DNA of 64,000 nucleotides from contig NZ_CAKKLP010000005.1 in the NCBI RefSeq assembly GCF_918698085.1, positions 124,001-188,000 of the forward strand. Reading direction: 5' to 3'. Origin of the DNA: Chryseobacterium sp. Bi04. GTDB lineage: Bacteria; Bacteroidota; Bacteroidia; Flavobacteriales; Weeksellaceae. The notes beneath the pieces were generated by a model that saw only the letters and a program-made list of their open reading frames with translations, had not been told where the DNA came from and ran no database searches. This document shows, piece after piece, positions 19,394-28,242 of the stretch. Position numbers and translations under genes: made by a program. Within the stretch, counting starts at the first letter, position 1. Each line of letters opens with the position of its first letter.

Positions 19394-19425
19394 AAAAAAC
19401 CGTCTATTTACTCAGACGGTTTTTA
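19394..19425 (-). terminator. His operon attenuator terminator
   Basis: On the minus strand AAAAACCGTCT / AGACGGTTTTT forms a perfect stem with an 8-nt loop GAGTAAAT and a run of seven T. It sits between the His-rich leader peptide and hisG. The loop GAGTAAAT is complementary to ATTTACTC (plus-strand 19342-19349) just ahead of hisG, so an alternative fold is available. Confidence 0.85.
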
Positions 19426-19467
19426 TTATTTTTGATTTTAGCATACACATATATCAATCAATTCCGC

Positions 19468-19518
19468 CTAACAGAGATGATGATAATAATGATGTAATGC
19501 TAAAAAAATGGGTTTCAT
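19468..19518 (-). CDS. hisL: His operon leader peptide
   Basis: 16-codon frame encoding MKPIFLALHHYYHHLC, with four histidine codons in a six-codon window, directly between a consensus promoter and a terminator ahead of hisG. This is the classic arrangement of ribosome-mediated attenuation: stalling at His codons when charged tRNA-His is low would favour an antiterminator. The start codon lies roughly 10-15 nt from the predicted transcript 5' end, so the leader is nearly leaderless. Confidence 0.88.
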   Translation of the reverse strand: MKPIFLALHHYYHHLC

Positions 19519-19535
19519 TGTATTGAATTGTGGTA

Positions 19536-19565
19536 CAAATGTAGGGCTTATTTTTAAAATGCAAA
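19536..19565 (-). promoter_or_regulatory. His operon promoter
   Basis: Minus strand: TTTG (19565-19562), 18 nt, then TACATTTG (19543-19536), matching the Bacteroidetes TTTG / TAnnTTTG promoter. It nearly abuts the stop codon of the upstream glycosyltransferase gene at 19572. Confidence 0.8.
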
Positions 19566-19571
19566 GTTTTT

Positions 19572-20669
19572 TCAGATAATTTTTTGATAAAAATTCATCA
19601 GCTTCTCAGCAATAGGTTGGTCATTAAACTTCTGAACAAACTCGAAACTCCTTTCTGCACGGCGTTTCCTTTCGGATTCATTTTCCCACAAAAATTTTAT
19701 TTTAGCTCCAATGTCGAGAGCATTATTGGGATCAATATATACAGAATCACTTCCTCCCGCTTCAGGTAAGCAGCTCGTATTGCTGGTCACCGTCACTGTT
19801 TTGGAGAAAAGGGCTTCTATCACTGGGATTCCAAAGCCTTCAAAGAAACTTGGGTATACAAAAATATCGGCCATTTTATAGATCACAGCCAATTCGTCCA
19901 TAGAAATACCTTCCAGAAACAGGACTTGTTTTTCCATGTTGTTCTTTTTCAGGAAGCGTTCTATCTTTTGGTAATATTTGGTCTTTCTTCCCACTACTAC
20001 CAGAGGAATATCTGTTCCGTGGATTCCTTTTACAATATTCAGAAGGTTTTTTCGCTCCTCTATTGTTCCCACATTCAGAACAAATCTTTCAGGAAGTTTA
20101 ATTTTTTCTTTTACCTTCTGCATAAATTCCTCAGACTGCTGCTTTTTAAAAGCTTTATGACAGCCCTGGTAAATCACCTCGATTTTAGTCTCCGGAACTT
20201 TTAAATAGTGGATAATATCTCTTTTGGTCTGTTCTGAAATCGCAATAATCTTATCGGCTGCTTCAGCTGCTTTTTTAAATTTCCAGAAGTGAATTTTCCT
20301 GTCAAAAAAAGAATAATACTGAGGATACCTCATAAAGATCAGATCATGGATCGTAACCACTTTTGTGATCGGTGTTTTATCCCATTTCAAGGGCAATTCA
20401 CCGGATAGGCCATGGAAAATATCAGCTCCCTGTTTCTGGGCATCTTTCCCCATTTTCAGCTGCCTTGAAAGACTTCCTTTTGAGGTTTCTATAAACCGCA
20501 CATCCGGACGATCCAGAATATCTTTTCCCCGCTCGGAGGTGTTTTTATTAAGCAATATATACTGATTATCAGGATAATATTGAGAAAGCATTCTTACAAG
20601 GTCTCTGGAATAATTACCCAAACCGGACGTATTGTGAAAAAAACGTTTTGCGTCAAAGGCAATTTTCAT
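19572..20669 (-). CDS. Glycosyltransferase family 4 (GT-B)
   Basis: 365 residues. N-terminal acceptor domain starts MKIAFDAKRFFHNTSGLGNY, a typical glycine loop. The C-terminal nucleotide-sugar domain has LNVGTIEERKNL and the EX7E motif in PSFFEGFGIPVIEALFSKTV. Predicted cytosolic or membrane-associated retaining transferase, probably for a surface glycan or lipid-linked sugar. Last gene of the run that starts with dapD. Confidence 0.92.
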   Translation of the reverse strand: MKIAFDAKRFFHNTSGLGNYSRDLVRMLSQYYPDNQYILLNKNTSERGKDILDRPDVRFIETSKGSLSRQLKMGKDAQKQGADIFHGLSGELPLKWDKTPITKVVTIHDLIFMRYPQYYSFFDRKIHFWKFKKAAEAADKIIAISEQTKRDIIHYLKVPETKIEVIYQGCHKAFKKQQSEEFMQKVKEKIKLPERFVLNVGTIEERKNLLNIVKGIHGTDIPLVVVGRKTKYYQKIERFLKKNNMEKQVLFLEGISMDELAVIYKMADIFVYPSFFEGFGIPVIEALFSKTVTVTSNTSCLPEAGGSDSVYIDPNNALDIGAKIKFLWENESERKRRAERSFEFVQKFNDQPIAEKLMNFYQKII

Positions 20670-20757
20670 AGGGATCTGTTTATTTTTTTTATAAAACCAC
20701 AGGCAATTGTTACTTTCGCCTGGGTTTGTTTATGATGAAACTTCGCTGATGCTAATA

Positions 20758-21534
20758 TCATCTTTGTATCTGTTTTTGAAACTCCTGAAAGGTACCAAAC
20801 TGATGGCCTTTTTCTTTAAGCCAGCCCACGAATGAATCAAACCTTTCTACCATATCTTTTCCTGAGTTTTTCACTGTAAATCCCGGCAGTTTGAATGCTT
20901 CCTCTTTAATTTCTGCAAATTCCCACGGATGAAAATAAACATTCAGATATTTGTCTTTTTTCAAGGTATCTGAAGCCAGCTTTTTATAAAACGGCAAAGG
21001 AAAATTATGAAAACTCAGCCAGAATAAAGGAATTCTGAAGTTAGGTGATACTGAAGCTGGAATTTGGGTTACATTCCCCTCTTTGAAGTAGGTCCTTAAT
21101 ACCTTTAAATTATTATATCTTCCCGGAAGAAAAGTAGGATTAACAGATGAATTGTAAGAATATCCGGCTTTTTCAACAGCTTTTTCGTCTACGGGCATCA
21201 TCCTTGGCATTCTTAATCCCGTTACTTCTGTTGAGAATAATTCCTGTAGTTTTTCCCTTGATTCTTTCAGGTGTTTTTCTTCAAATTCAGAATGAAACCA
21301 TGTGTGAGAAGCCAGCTCATGGCCCTCGTTCAATAATCTTTCAATAAGGTTTTTGCTGTTCTCAGCAAAAACCACAGTAGAAAAGAAAGTAGCTTTTGCC
21401 TGGTGTTTTTTAAGGATATCCAATATCCTTTCCAGTCCTGTCTGCGAAATTGAAATCTGCTTTTCAAAAGGAATTTCACCCTTATACTCTAATGGCATAT
21501 CAAATTCTTCGATATCAAAACTCAATAATACCAT
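20758..21534 (-). CDS. Polysaccharide deacetylase (NodB homology domain)
   Basis: 258 residues without signal peptide. Motif 1 is LSFDIEEFD, the zinc-binding motif 2 is SHTWFHSEFEE (H-x-x-x-H type) and a later conserved HPWEF resembles the family's closing motif. Expected to remove acetyl groups from a glycan or lipid-linked sugar. It lies 1 bp from the GT2 gene upstream, which supports a shared pathway with the neighbouring transferases. Confidence 0.9.
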   Translation of the reverse strand: MVLLSFDIEEFDMPLEYKGEIPFEKQISISQTGLERILDILKKHQAKATFFSTVVFAENSKNLIERLLNEGHELASHTWFHSEFEEKHLKESREKLQELFSTEVTGLRMPRMMPVDEKAVEKAGYSYNSSVNPTFLPGRYNNLKVLRTYFKEGNVTQIPASVSPNFRIPLFWLSFHNFPLPFYKKLASDTLKKDKYLNVYFHPWEFAEIKEEAFKLPGFTVKNSGKDMVERFDSFVGWLKEKGHQFGTFQEFQKQIQR

Positions 21535-21535
21535 T

Positions 21536-22465
21536 CTAAAAATTTTTGTTTTTAATAATATAATTAGGCCTGTCTTTCACCTGTTTAAATATTTTACCTA
21601 AGTAAATTCCCATAATTCCCATAATGATCAATTGCAGTCCTCCAAAAAAGACGATCGTCATAATCAAGGATGCCCAACCTGAAATTTCCGTTTTTGCCAC
21701 AAATGAATGAATGACGTAAGTTCCGTATCCCACAATGGAAAGTGCTGAAAATAAAAAGCCTAAATAAGCCGCTATATACAGTGGTTTTACGCTAAAAGCT
21801 GTAATCCCTGTAAATGCAAAAGTGAGCATTTTTTTAAAATTGTAACTACTTTCTCCAGAGAGTCTGGTATCTGCTTTAAAATCAATTCCGGCCTGTTTGA
21901 AGCCCATCCAGCTGGTGAGACCTCTGAGGAATAAATCGTCTTCGGTAAAGGTACGCATTACTTCAACAGCATTGGCATCCATTAACCTGAAATCTGAACC
22001 GCCTCCTTTTGTTAAATTAACATCGGATAAGCCGGATAATATTTTATAGAAAAAGTCTGACGTTTTTCTTTTAAAAAAAGATATTTCTTTGGGATATGTT
22101 CTTACAGTAAATACAATATCATAGCCTTCTTCCCATTTTTTAATCAGTTCGGGAATCAGTTCGGGTGGGTGCTGAAGATCGCCATCCATTGAAATAACGG
22201 CATTTCCATTGGCATTATCCATCCCGGCCTTTACAGCGGGCTGATGGCCGAAATTTCTCGAAAATTCAATATATTTCACTTCTTCAAACTTCTGAGACAG
22301 TTCTTCCAGTCGCTGCTGGGTATTGTCTCTACTCCCATCATTAACGAAAATAACTTCATAATGATAGTTTTTCAGCCCGGAAAAAACATCCCTGATTCTT
22401 TCATGGACTAAGGCAACATTACCTTCTTCATTATGGGCAGGAATGACAATTGAGATTTTCTTCAT
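21536..22465 (-). CDS. Membrane glycosyltransferase family 2 (DPM1/ArnC-like)
   Basis: 309 residues. GT-A domain with SIVIPAHNEEGNV, FVNDGSRDNT, the DXD region MDGDLQHPPELIPELI and a KGGGSDFRLMD acceptor motif, followed by two C-terminal membrane helices (about 230-300). This architecture is typical of polyprenyl-phosphate sugar transferases that charge undecaprenyl phosphate with a hexose. It lies 3 bp from the GT87-like membrane gene, a likely user of such lipid-linked sugars. Confidence 0.92.
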   Translation of the reverse strand: MKKISIVIPAHNEEGNVALVHERIRDVFSGLKNYHYEVIFVNDGSRDNTQQRLEELSQKFEEVKYIEFSRNFGHQPAVKAGMDNANGNAVISMDGDLQHPPELIPELIKKWEEGYDIVFTVRTYPKEISFFKRKTSDFFYKILSGLSDVNLTKGGGSDFRLMDANAVEVMRTFTEDDLFLRGLTSWMGFKQAGIDFKADTRLSGESSYNFKKMLTFAFTGITAFSVKPLYIAAYLGFLFSALSIVGYGTYVIHSFVAKTEISGWASLIMTIVFFGGLQLIIMGIMGIYLGKIFKQVKDRPNYIIKNKNF

Positions 22466-22468
22466 GAG

Positions 22469-23632
22469 TTAGTATGATAATTTATCTGTATATTTTTTAG
22501 TCATCAGCTCCCAGGTCAGTCTTAGCCATATGACCACACATGGAACAGCTTTAATGGCATACTTCAGAATAAAATTCTCTTTTACCGTTTTTGGAAACAA
22601 ATCTGAAGTTGAAAAACACGTAAACAGGATCAGAAACACCAACATGGCAATAACTACCGGACTTTTCTTTTCCTGAATCAAAAACCAGATGACAGCACCT
22701 GCCACAGCAATGATATAAGTAGGTGGTTCAGAACTGGAGCTGAACAACACTACAAACAATAATGATGATGCTAAAATAGACAGTTTAAAACCTAAATACT
22801 TGTACTGACTGATTCTCAGGTAAGGTAAAAAGAAAAGCGGAACCCCAATAGCCAGAAATATCGTATTGGGAATGGCAGCATCTCCCAGCACTCTTCTCAC
22901 AAATCCCATCAGGGAAATATCCTGAAAGTTTCCAAGCTGCTGGTTTTCCATATTTTTATGTTTCAATTCTACAAACCAGTCTACATAAGACTGCAAACCG
23001 AAATGGAAAGATGAATACAACATCGGAATAGCCAGAAATGCTAAAGAAATAACAATAAAGGAAAGTATGAATTTCTTTTTATCTTTTATGAAAAAGAATG
23101 AAGAAAGCCCTACAATTCCATAGATTTTTACAAAGAAACCTATGCAGATTGATAAAGCAGACTGCACTTCTTCTTTTCTGTAAATATGGGCTGCCGAAAG
23201 AATAATCAATCCTGCCAATGCCACATTAAACTGCTGGTGGAGGCTGGAGGTGATAAACTCCTGTAAACAAAGCCATAAGAAAAAGGATTTATTTCTTTCT
23301 GAGAACGGTAATTTTTTTGCTGCCAGTAGGAAAACCAACACATTCGCTATATTCCACAGGATTAAACCCGCCCAATCCGGAAGCATTGCAAAGGGAGCAA
23401 TAATGGCGCTAAAGAATACCCCATAATGATTAACATCCAGATATTCCGGGTAAGAAAGATAAAGGTTTCTCTCTTTAAGGGTGTTAAAAAAAACGTTCTT
23501 AAAAATAAGGTAGTTATTGTAAGCACGCTCTCCCCTGGAATATTTTGACAAGGCTGTAGCAATGGCAGTAATAATATAAACCCCAAATATATATTTAGGG
23601 TTTAGTATAAATGATGAAATTTTTTCCTTCAA
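22469..23632 (-). CDS. Polytopic membrane protein, GT87-type (DUF2029) glycosyltransferase
   Basis: 387 residues with about ten hydrophobic helices. An early extracytoplasmic segment (YNNYLIFKNVFFNTLKE, then YPEYLDVNHYGVFF) fits the first loop of polyprenyl-phosphate-mannose-dependent GT87/GT-C enzymes. Its operon partner is a polyprenyl-phosphate sugar synthase-like GT2, which supports a lipid-linked donor. Substrate unknown. Confidence 0.82.
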   Translation of the reverse strand: MKEKISSFILNPKYIFGVYIITAIATALSKYSRGERAYNNYLIFKNVFFNTLKERNLYLSYPEYLDVNHYGVFFSAIIAPFAMLPDWAGLILWNIANVLVFLLAAKKLPFSERNKSFFLWLCLQEFITSSLHQQFNVALAGLIILSAAHIYRKEEVQSALSICIGFFVKIYGIVGLSSFFFIKDKKKFILSFIVISLAFLAIPMLYSSFHFGLQSYVDWFVELKHKNMENQQLGNFQDISLMGFVRRVLGDAAIPNTIFLAIGVPLFFLPYLRISQYKYLGFKLSILASSLLFVVLFSSSSEPPTYIIAVAGAVIWFLIQEKKSPVVIAMLVFLILFTCFSTSDLFPKTVKENFILKYAIKAVPCVVIWLRLTWELMTKKYTDKLSY

Positions 23633-23656
23633 TGTGGCATTTTTTATGGTTGTAAA

Positions 23657-24469
23657 CTATACAGCTACATTATTTTCCCTTAAAGCATCATTAAGTGAAG
23701 TCTTCTTATCTGTAGATTCTTTTCTCTGCCCAATAATAAGAGCACATGGAACCTGATATTCTCCGGCTGGATATTGTTTGGTGTAACTTCCAGGAATTAC
23801 TACTGAACGTGCAGGCACTCTTCCTTTTATTTCAATAGGCTCATTTCCTGTTACATCAATAATTTTTGTAGATGCCGTCAAAACAACATTAGCTCCCAGT
23901 ACGGCTTCTTTTTCCACGTGTACACCTTCTACAACGATACATCTTGAACCGATGAAACAATCATCTTCAATAATTACCGGAGCAGCTTGTAACGGTTCCA
24001 ATACACCACCGATACCCACTCCACCACTCAAGTGTACGTTTTTACCAATCTGTGCACAGCTTCCTACTGTAGCCCAGGTATCTACCATAGTTCCTGAATC
24101 TACATAAGCCCCGATATTAACATAAGAAGGCATCAGAATTACTCCTGAAGCTACAAAAGATCCTTCTCTTGCAATGGCATGAGGTACAACTCTTACTCCT
24201 TTTTCTGCATAATTTTTCTTTAAAGGAATTTTGTCATGAAATTCAAATGGTCCTACTTCAATAGTTTCCATTTTCTGAATTGGGAAATACATTACTACTG
24301 CTTTTTTCACCCATTCGTTTACCTGCCATCCATTTTCTGTAGGTTCAGCTACACGAAGTTCTCCGGAATCAAGTAAAGAAATCACCTCTCTTATCGTTTT
24401 TTGGCTCTCTTCATTTTGTAATAAATCTCTGTTATCCCAAATGTTTTCAATTGTTTGTTGTAACGACAT
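23657..24469 (-). CDS. dapD: 2,3,4,5-tetrahydropyridine-2,6-dicarboxylate N-succinyltransferase
   Basis: 270 residues, the standard DapD length. Left-handed beta-helix hexapeptide repeats include VVPHAIAREGSFVASGVILM, SYVNIGAYVDSGTMVDTWAT and GGVGIGGVLEPLQA. It acylates tetrahydrodipicolinate in the succinylase branch of lysine/diaminopimelate synthesis. It has its own -7 element upstream, and the glycan genes follow 24 bp downstream. Confidence 0.96.
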   Translation of the reverse strand: MSLQQTIENIWDNRDLLQNEESQKTIREVISLLDSGELRVAEPTENGWQVNEWVKKAVVMYFPIQKMETIEVGPFEFHDKIPLKKNYAEKGVRVVPHAIAREGSFVASGVILMPSYVNIGAYVDSGTMVDTWATVGSCAQIGKNVHLSGGVGIGGVLEPLQAAPVIIEDDCFIGSRCIVVEGVHVEKEAVLGANVVLTASTKIIDVTGNEPIEIKGRVPARSVVIPGSYTKQYPAGEYQVPCALIIGQRKESTDKKTSLNDALRENNVAV

Positions 24470-24505
24470 GTTTCTTATTTAAATTAGTTTGAAAAATTAT
24501 ACGGC

Positions 24506-24513
24506 CAAAGATA
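24506..24513 (-). promoter_or_regulatory. dapD -7 promoter element
   Basis: Minus-strand TATCTTTG fits TAnnTTTG and lies about 40 bp upstream of the dapD ATG. No TTTG at the ideal upstream distance was found. Confidence 0.55.
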
Positions 24514-24777
24514 CAAAAAAGTTCAGCAAAATACCTGTTAACTTTATGCTTTTGACTAAAGGCTGAACATCTGTCCAACACTCTTTTTATAAGTTAGATG
24601 GCCTGTCCGTTTTTGAAAATCTGGGTGTTGGTTGTTCAGAATAGGATATTTGCCAGCTCCTGAGGCAGAAAGAAGCTGGTATCATTGTTTTTTAAAGGCT
24701 CCACGGGACATAGCCAATGTGGTAAGACAATATATCGTATAAAGGCAGCAATTCCTAATGACATCAATGAGTACATA
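24514..24777. other. Intergenic region with a possible 46-codon ORF
   Basis: Between dapD and the C40 peptidase there is no clear gene. A minus-strand ATG at 24776, one base after the peptidase stop, opens a 46-codon frame (MYSLMSLGIAAFIRYIVLPH ... NILF) to 24636 with a hydrophobic start. Nothing else supports it as a gene. Confidence 0.4.
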
Positions 24778-25350
24778 TTACAGAACTCTTTGAGCATGGA
24801 GATAGGCTTTATTCCAGTATTTTTCGTTCAGGGATGAAATAATCACTCCTTTTGAGGTAGAGGCATGGATAAACTTCACTTCTCCATCAGGTCCTATATC
24901 ATGAACAATTCCTACATGGGAAACCCTGCTTCCTCCTGCTGTTGCAAAAAACAACAAATCACCGGGCTTAACATCGGTAATATCTATGTTTTTCCCGGCA
25001 TCAGCTTGGTCTGACGATCTTCTTGGAAGGGTGAAAGCATTTTCTTCAAATACTTTTACCGTAAACCCGGAACAGTCGAATCCGGAAGATGTATTTCCTC
25101 CAAATTTATAGGGAGTTCCAATATATTTCTCTGCATCTTTCAGAATATCATTCGCCGATCTCGGAACTTTTCCGTCAAATTTAGAATCAAGTCTTCTAAG
25201 GTTTTCAGATTTTGCCACTGTTTTAGATCCTGATTTTTTATGGGCAGAAACGCTTTTTGATGATCCACAGGAAATGACAAAAGCAGAAGCTATCATGAGA
25301 ACAGACAGCTGCTTTATTCTTAGTTTTTTTACAAATAATTCCGGTCCCAT
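24778..25350 (-). CDS. C40 (NlpC/P60) family cell-wall peptidase, lipoprotein
   Basis: 190 residues. Lipoprotein signal ending VISC (Cys28). The NlpC/P60 domain runs from about residue 65 with KYIGTPYKFGG, the catalytic Cys93 in GFDCSGF, His145 in RVSHVGIV and a third polar His in FIHAS. These enzymes cut gamma-D-Glu-diaminopimelate or similar bonds in peptidoglycan stem peptides. A stretch of about 35 Ser/Lys-rich residues forms a linker. The exact start is uncertain; a later in-frame codon could begin the signal. Confidence 0.93.
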   Translation of the reverse strand: MGPELFVKKLRIKQLSVLMIASAFVISCGSSKSVSAHKKSGSKTVAKSENLRRLDSKFDGKVPRSANDILKDAEKYIGTPYKFGGNTSSGFDCSGFTVKVFEENAFTLPRRSSDQADAGKNIDITDVKPGDLLFFATAGGSRVSHVGIVHDIGPDGEVKFIHASTSKGVIISSLNEKYWNKAYLHAQRVL

Positions 25351-25509
25351 ATTCCTCTGATTTTTACTTAATTAACTAATTATGTACAAATATACATTTT
25401 ATAATTTAATTACGGTATAACTATACTACAACTATATGATAAATATATGTTAAAATTTAAATTACCATTATTTATTCCTATATTTGGATTCAATTTTGGC
25501 AATAGCAGT

Positions 25510-26142
25510 ATGGCAACGTATGAAAGTCTCATCAAGATCAAAGGAGCTGTGGGTGACCTGGTTTTTTATAATCTGAACGGCAAGAATGTGGTTCGGAAGA
25601 AAAGTGGGTTCAATAAAACGGCTTTTAAAAAGAACGCGTCATATGAAAAAGTAAGACAGAACAGTTCGGAATTTGGGCACTGTTCTAAAGTCGGAAAAAT
25701 CATACGGGCCGGTTTGACTGCCTATATTAAAGAAGCAGGAGATCCCCTCCTCTACCAGAAGTTTGCTAAGGTAATGACCGAAATTAAAGACCTAGACATC
25801 TTATCTGAAAGAGGTAAAAGGACTGTAAAAGAAGGATTAAAAACAGAAGAAGGAAAAGCTCTTCTCAGAGGATTTCCGTTCGGGAAAACAAAAAAATTAT
25901 TAGTTAAAGTTCAGGATTACACTCTTTTTCCGGATGAAAGCTCAGCATCATATATGGCTGATATTCTAACGATCAGATTGGATTTTGAGCATTACACGGC
26001 TGAATATGCTGAAGAGCATATTATTCTTGAGAATAAGCAAAAGATCAGTTTTAAAAAGCAGTTTTCGGAAGATGATTTTCTGATTTGTTTTGTGGCCCTG
26101 AAAAAAGAAGACCATACGATTACCCATATGGGATTTGTATAA
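25510..26142 (+). CDS. Conserved hypothetical protein, nucleic-acid/phage-protein flavour
   Basis: 210 residues from the ATG at 25510 (MATYESLIKIKGAVGDLVFY). An upstream ATG at 25447 would add a hydrophobic extension out of keeping with the basic mature part, although it could act as a signal. The first third is very basic (VVRKKSGFNKTAFKKN). The second half is predicted to be strand-rich. I recall similar proteins in Bacteroidetes without a function. Convergent with the next gene across a shared terminator. Confidence 0.6.
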   Translation: MATYESLIKIKGAVGDLVFYNLNGKNVVRKKSGFNKTAFKKNASYEKVRQNSSEFGHCSKVGKIIRAGLTAYIKEAGDPLLYQKFAKVMTEIKDLDILSERGKRTVKEGLKTEEGKALLRGFPFGKTKKLLVKVQDYTLFPDESSASYMADILTIRLDFEHYTAEYAEEHIILENKQKISFKKQFSEDDFLICFVALKKEDHTITHMGFV

Positions 26143-26147
26143 ATAAA

Positions 26148-26173
26148 AAAGTCTGCAACTTTCTGCAGACTTT
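26148..26173. terminator. Bidirectional terminator
   Basis: Perfect stem AAAGTCTGCA / TGCAGACTTT with a 6-nt loop, flanked by A-rich and T-rich tracts on the two sides, between convergent genes. Confidence 0.85.
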
Positions 26174-26179
26174 CTATTT

Positions 26180-26548
26180 TTATTTTTTATCTCCTTTCCA
26201 GCTTCCTGATTTTGCAGGGGTGGGAAGTGAGTTGGACCAATTTCCATTTCCTTTTTTATCCGTATTTAAGGTTCCTCTGAAATCTCCTTTTGACGGAAGC
26301 CCTACTACTGCATTTAAATCTCCTGAAGTACTTAGATTACCGGAAATATTGTAATTTTCATTATTTACATCGGAATGCATGGTACCTGTCACTTTTCCGG
26401 CATTATCTACCACAATGTTCCAGACTCCCTTGTCACTCCCGTCATAAGTTCCTGACCATGTTCCTATATAATCATAGATAGTGTCATCATCAGAGCTACA
26501 ACCGATAAATAAAAACGCCGTTAATAAAAGTAAAAAAAGTTTCTTCAT
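26180..26548 (-). CDS. Small lipoprotein, beta-strand-rich
   Basis: 122 residues from the ATG at 26548, chosen because MKKLFLLLLTAFLFIGCSSD is a textbook lipoprotein signal (Cys17, followed by SSDDD). An upstream in-frame ATG adds 19 residues of non-signal sequence and is rejected. The mature part (YIGTWSGTYDGSDKGVWNIV, GKVTGTMHSD, GNGNWSNS) suggests a small lipocalin-like or beta-barrel fold. Function unknown. Confidence 0.8.
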   Translation of the reverse strand: MKKLFLLLLTAFLFIGCSSDDDTIYDYIGTWSGTYDGSDKGVWNIVVDNAGKVTGTMHSDVNNENYNISGNLSTSGDLNAVVGLPSKGDFRGTLNTDKKGNGNWSNSLPTPAKSGSWKGDKK

Positions 26549-26936
26549 AGTTTCAGTAGTTTTATAACCTAAAATCCTGTTATTCCCTGTTTCCATTTTG
26601 TTCAAAAAGCATCCTGTAACAAAGAATAGTGTTTAATATTTATTATTTTTTGTTCGTGCAAATCTACTAATTTTTTCTTCAAATTGTCTGAATTTTAATC
26701 AGCAGGCAATATGTTTATTAAAAAACAACATATTTCGGCTAAAATACAAATATTTTTCAAACAATATCACGGATCGAAATTTTTGACTTAATCTTTCGTT
26801 CATAAGTTTAATTTATCCTTAATTAATTGTTATATAGTTATTAAGTTACTGCATTATATATTTTTATAGAATTAATATCTTAAATTATATATATTTCCTA
26901 TCTTAGTGAAAAATTAGACAGATTTAATTTAATAAC
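26549..26936. other. A/T-rich intergenic region, divergent promoters expected
   Basis: 388 bp separate two divergently transcribed secreted-protein genes. The DNA is extremely A/T-rich with no open frame of note; it presumably carries both promoters. A TATCTTAG near 26900 weakly resembles a -7 element for the VGIN-type gene. Confidence 0.4.
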
Positions 26937-27620
26937 ATGAAAACAAAAACTATTTTTGTGGCAGTGCTTGCATTTTATGGCAGTGTAAGTGCTCAGGTGG
27001 GAATTAATACAACTACTCCTACTCAGACATTAGATGTAAATGGACAGGTAAGAGTAAGAGGGTTGGCAAATCCTGATAAAAAAATTGTTTCGGCAGATGC
27101 ACAGGGAGTTCTTACCTTATTATCCCCTGAAGAAATTTTTTCTCCAAAAGCTATACTCAACACTTCTACATCCCCTACTGAACAACGGTCAACTATTTAT
27201 GAAGGAAAGTGCTTCCAGCCTTCAGATAATGCCTCTTCATGTACTGTTATTGTTAATCATTACAGTTCATGTGCAGGTTTTACCAATGCTGTGGACACTC
27301 AAATTGTAGTTGGACAGGGAATTAATACAGGAAACGGGCAGTTCTTAGGCACCTGGTCGGCCCGATTCATCGATAATAAAGGGTTTTTCGGTACGGCACC
27401 TGTGGCCAACCAGGTTCCTCCAGACTATCCAAGAATTTCCTATCCTGTCCCTAACATGGCCAATTATCTGGGAAGCGGATCGTTCTCAGGACAATGTAAC
27501 ACCGACCTGGTTACTACCATCAATCAGACCACCGGGGATATAAAAATAGAATCTGTGAAACGAAGTATGTTTGCACATCTTGTCTATCTTATTTCAGTAG
27601 CGCGTTCAAAAAGTCTATAA
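26937..27620 (+). CDS. Secreted VGIN-motif protein
   Basis: 227 residues. Signal peptide MKTKTIFVAVLAFYGSVSAQ is followed at once by VGINTTTPTQTLDVNGQVRV, the motif shared by several secreted proteins in this window. It resembles the N-terminal repeats of phage-tail-like and S74-type fibre proteins ('GIGTtsPtakLdV'). A cysteine-containing C-terminal domain follows (KCFQPSDNASSC, SSCAG, FSGQCN). Probably cell-surface or extracellular; function unknown. Confidence 0.8.
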   Translation: MKTKTIFVAVLAFYGSVSAQVGINTTTPTQTLDVNGQVRVRGLANPDKKIVSADAQGVLTLLSPEEIFSPKAILNTSTSPTEQRSTIYEGKCFQPSDNASSCTVIVNHYSSCAGFTNAVDTQIVVGQGINTGNGQFLGTWSARFIDNKGFFGTAPVANQVPPDYPRISYPVPNMANYLGSGSFSGQCNTDLVTTINQTTGDIKIESVKRSMFAHLVYLISVARSKSL

Positions 27621-27645
27621 TACCTATATAATTGATTTCAATGAG

Positions 27646-27676
27646 GAGCCGCAATATCTGTTGTGGCTCTTTTTTT
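27646..27676 (+). terminator. Rho-independent terminator
   Basis: Stem GAGCCGCAA / TTGTGGCTC (one G-T pair) with a 6-nt loop, followed by seven T. Confidence 0.85.
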
Positions 27677-27689
27677 AGAAGGAAACATC

Positions 27690-28242
27690 CGTAATTGTTT
27701 TTAAACATAACAAGTCATTGCTATTTCTAAGTTTTTTTAATCCGTTTACAAGCATAAGACGGATCAGTCTCAAAAGTTGTGGACTAAGCAAATTGGATTA
27801 AACTAAAACTTCTTGTTTGGATGACATTAAATATGTAATTTTTTATATTTTGACTTAAAAATAGGATGGAAATAACCTTTTATTCACGCAAAGGAAAAAT
27901 AATTCGGATGCTCTATTGTAAGAAAGCAAAGAAAGGTGACTTTGTCACTGAATAAGCGATATAAAAAAGTTAGCTTCATCAAAATCGATTAGAAATCGAT
28001 TCATTCTTGGCTCACTTAAAATCAAGCATAATAAAAATAGAACTTTGCGTCAAAGAGAAACTGTATTGATGTAGTTGATGTTACTCCCCAACTTTTGCAC
28101 CTGATCCCATAAGACACTGCTTATTGTATGATTTGTAAATTTTAATAAAACTTCAATCTCCTTTTGTACATTTGCTTTATCATAGACAGTTGCACTCAGC
28201 TTCACCTGACCTGATTTCAAATATAAACCAACAGCTATCCCA
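27690..28242. other. Long intergenic region without a clear gene
   Basis: About 550 bp of A/T-rich DNA. It contains a short AAATCGATT direct duplication near 27985-28002 and a minus-strand 66-codon frame at 28050-28250 (VKLSATVYDKANVQKEIEVL ...). That frame overlaps the HxlR start region and could be a remnant or chance. No promoter was identified with confidence. Confidence 0.35.

Noticed and set aside
27985..28002. Short AAATCGATT direct duplication considered as a repeat array or CRISPR-like element
   Set aside because: Only two units with almost no spacer; no CRISPR-like periodicity exists anywhere in the window.
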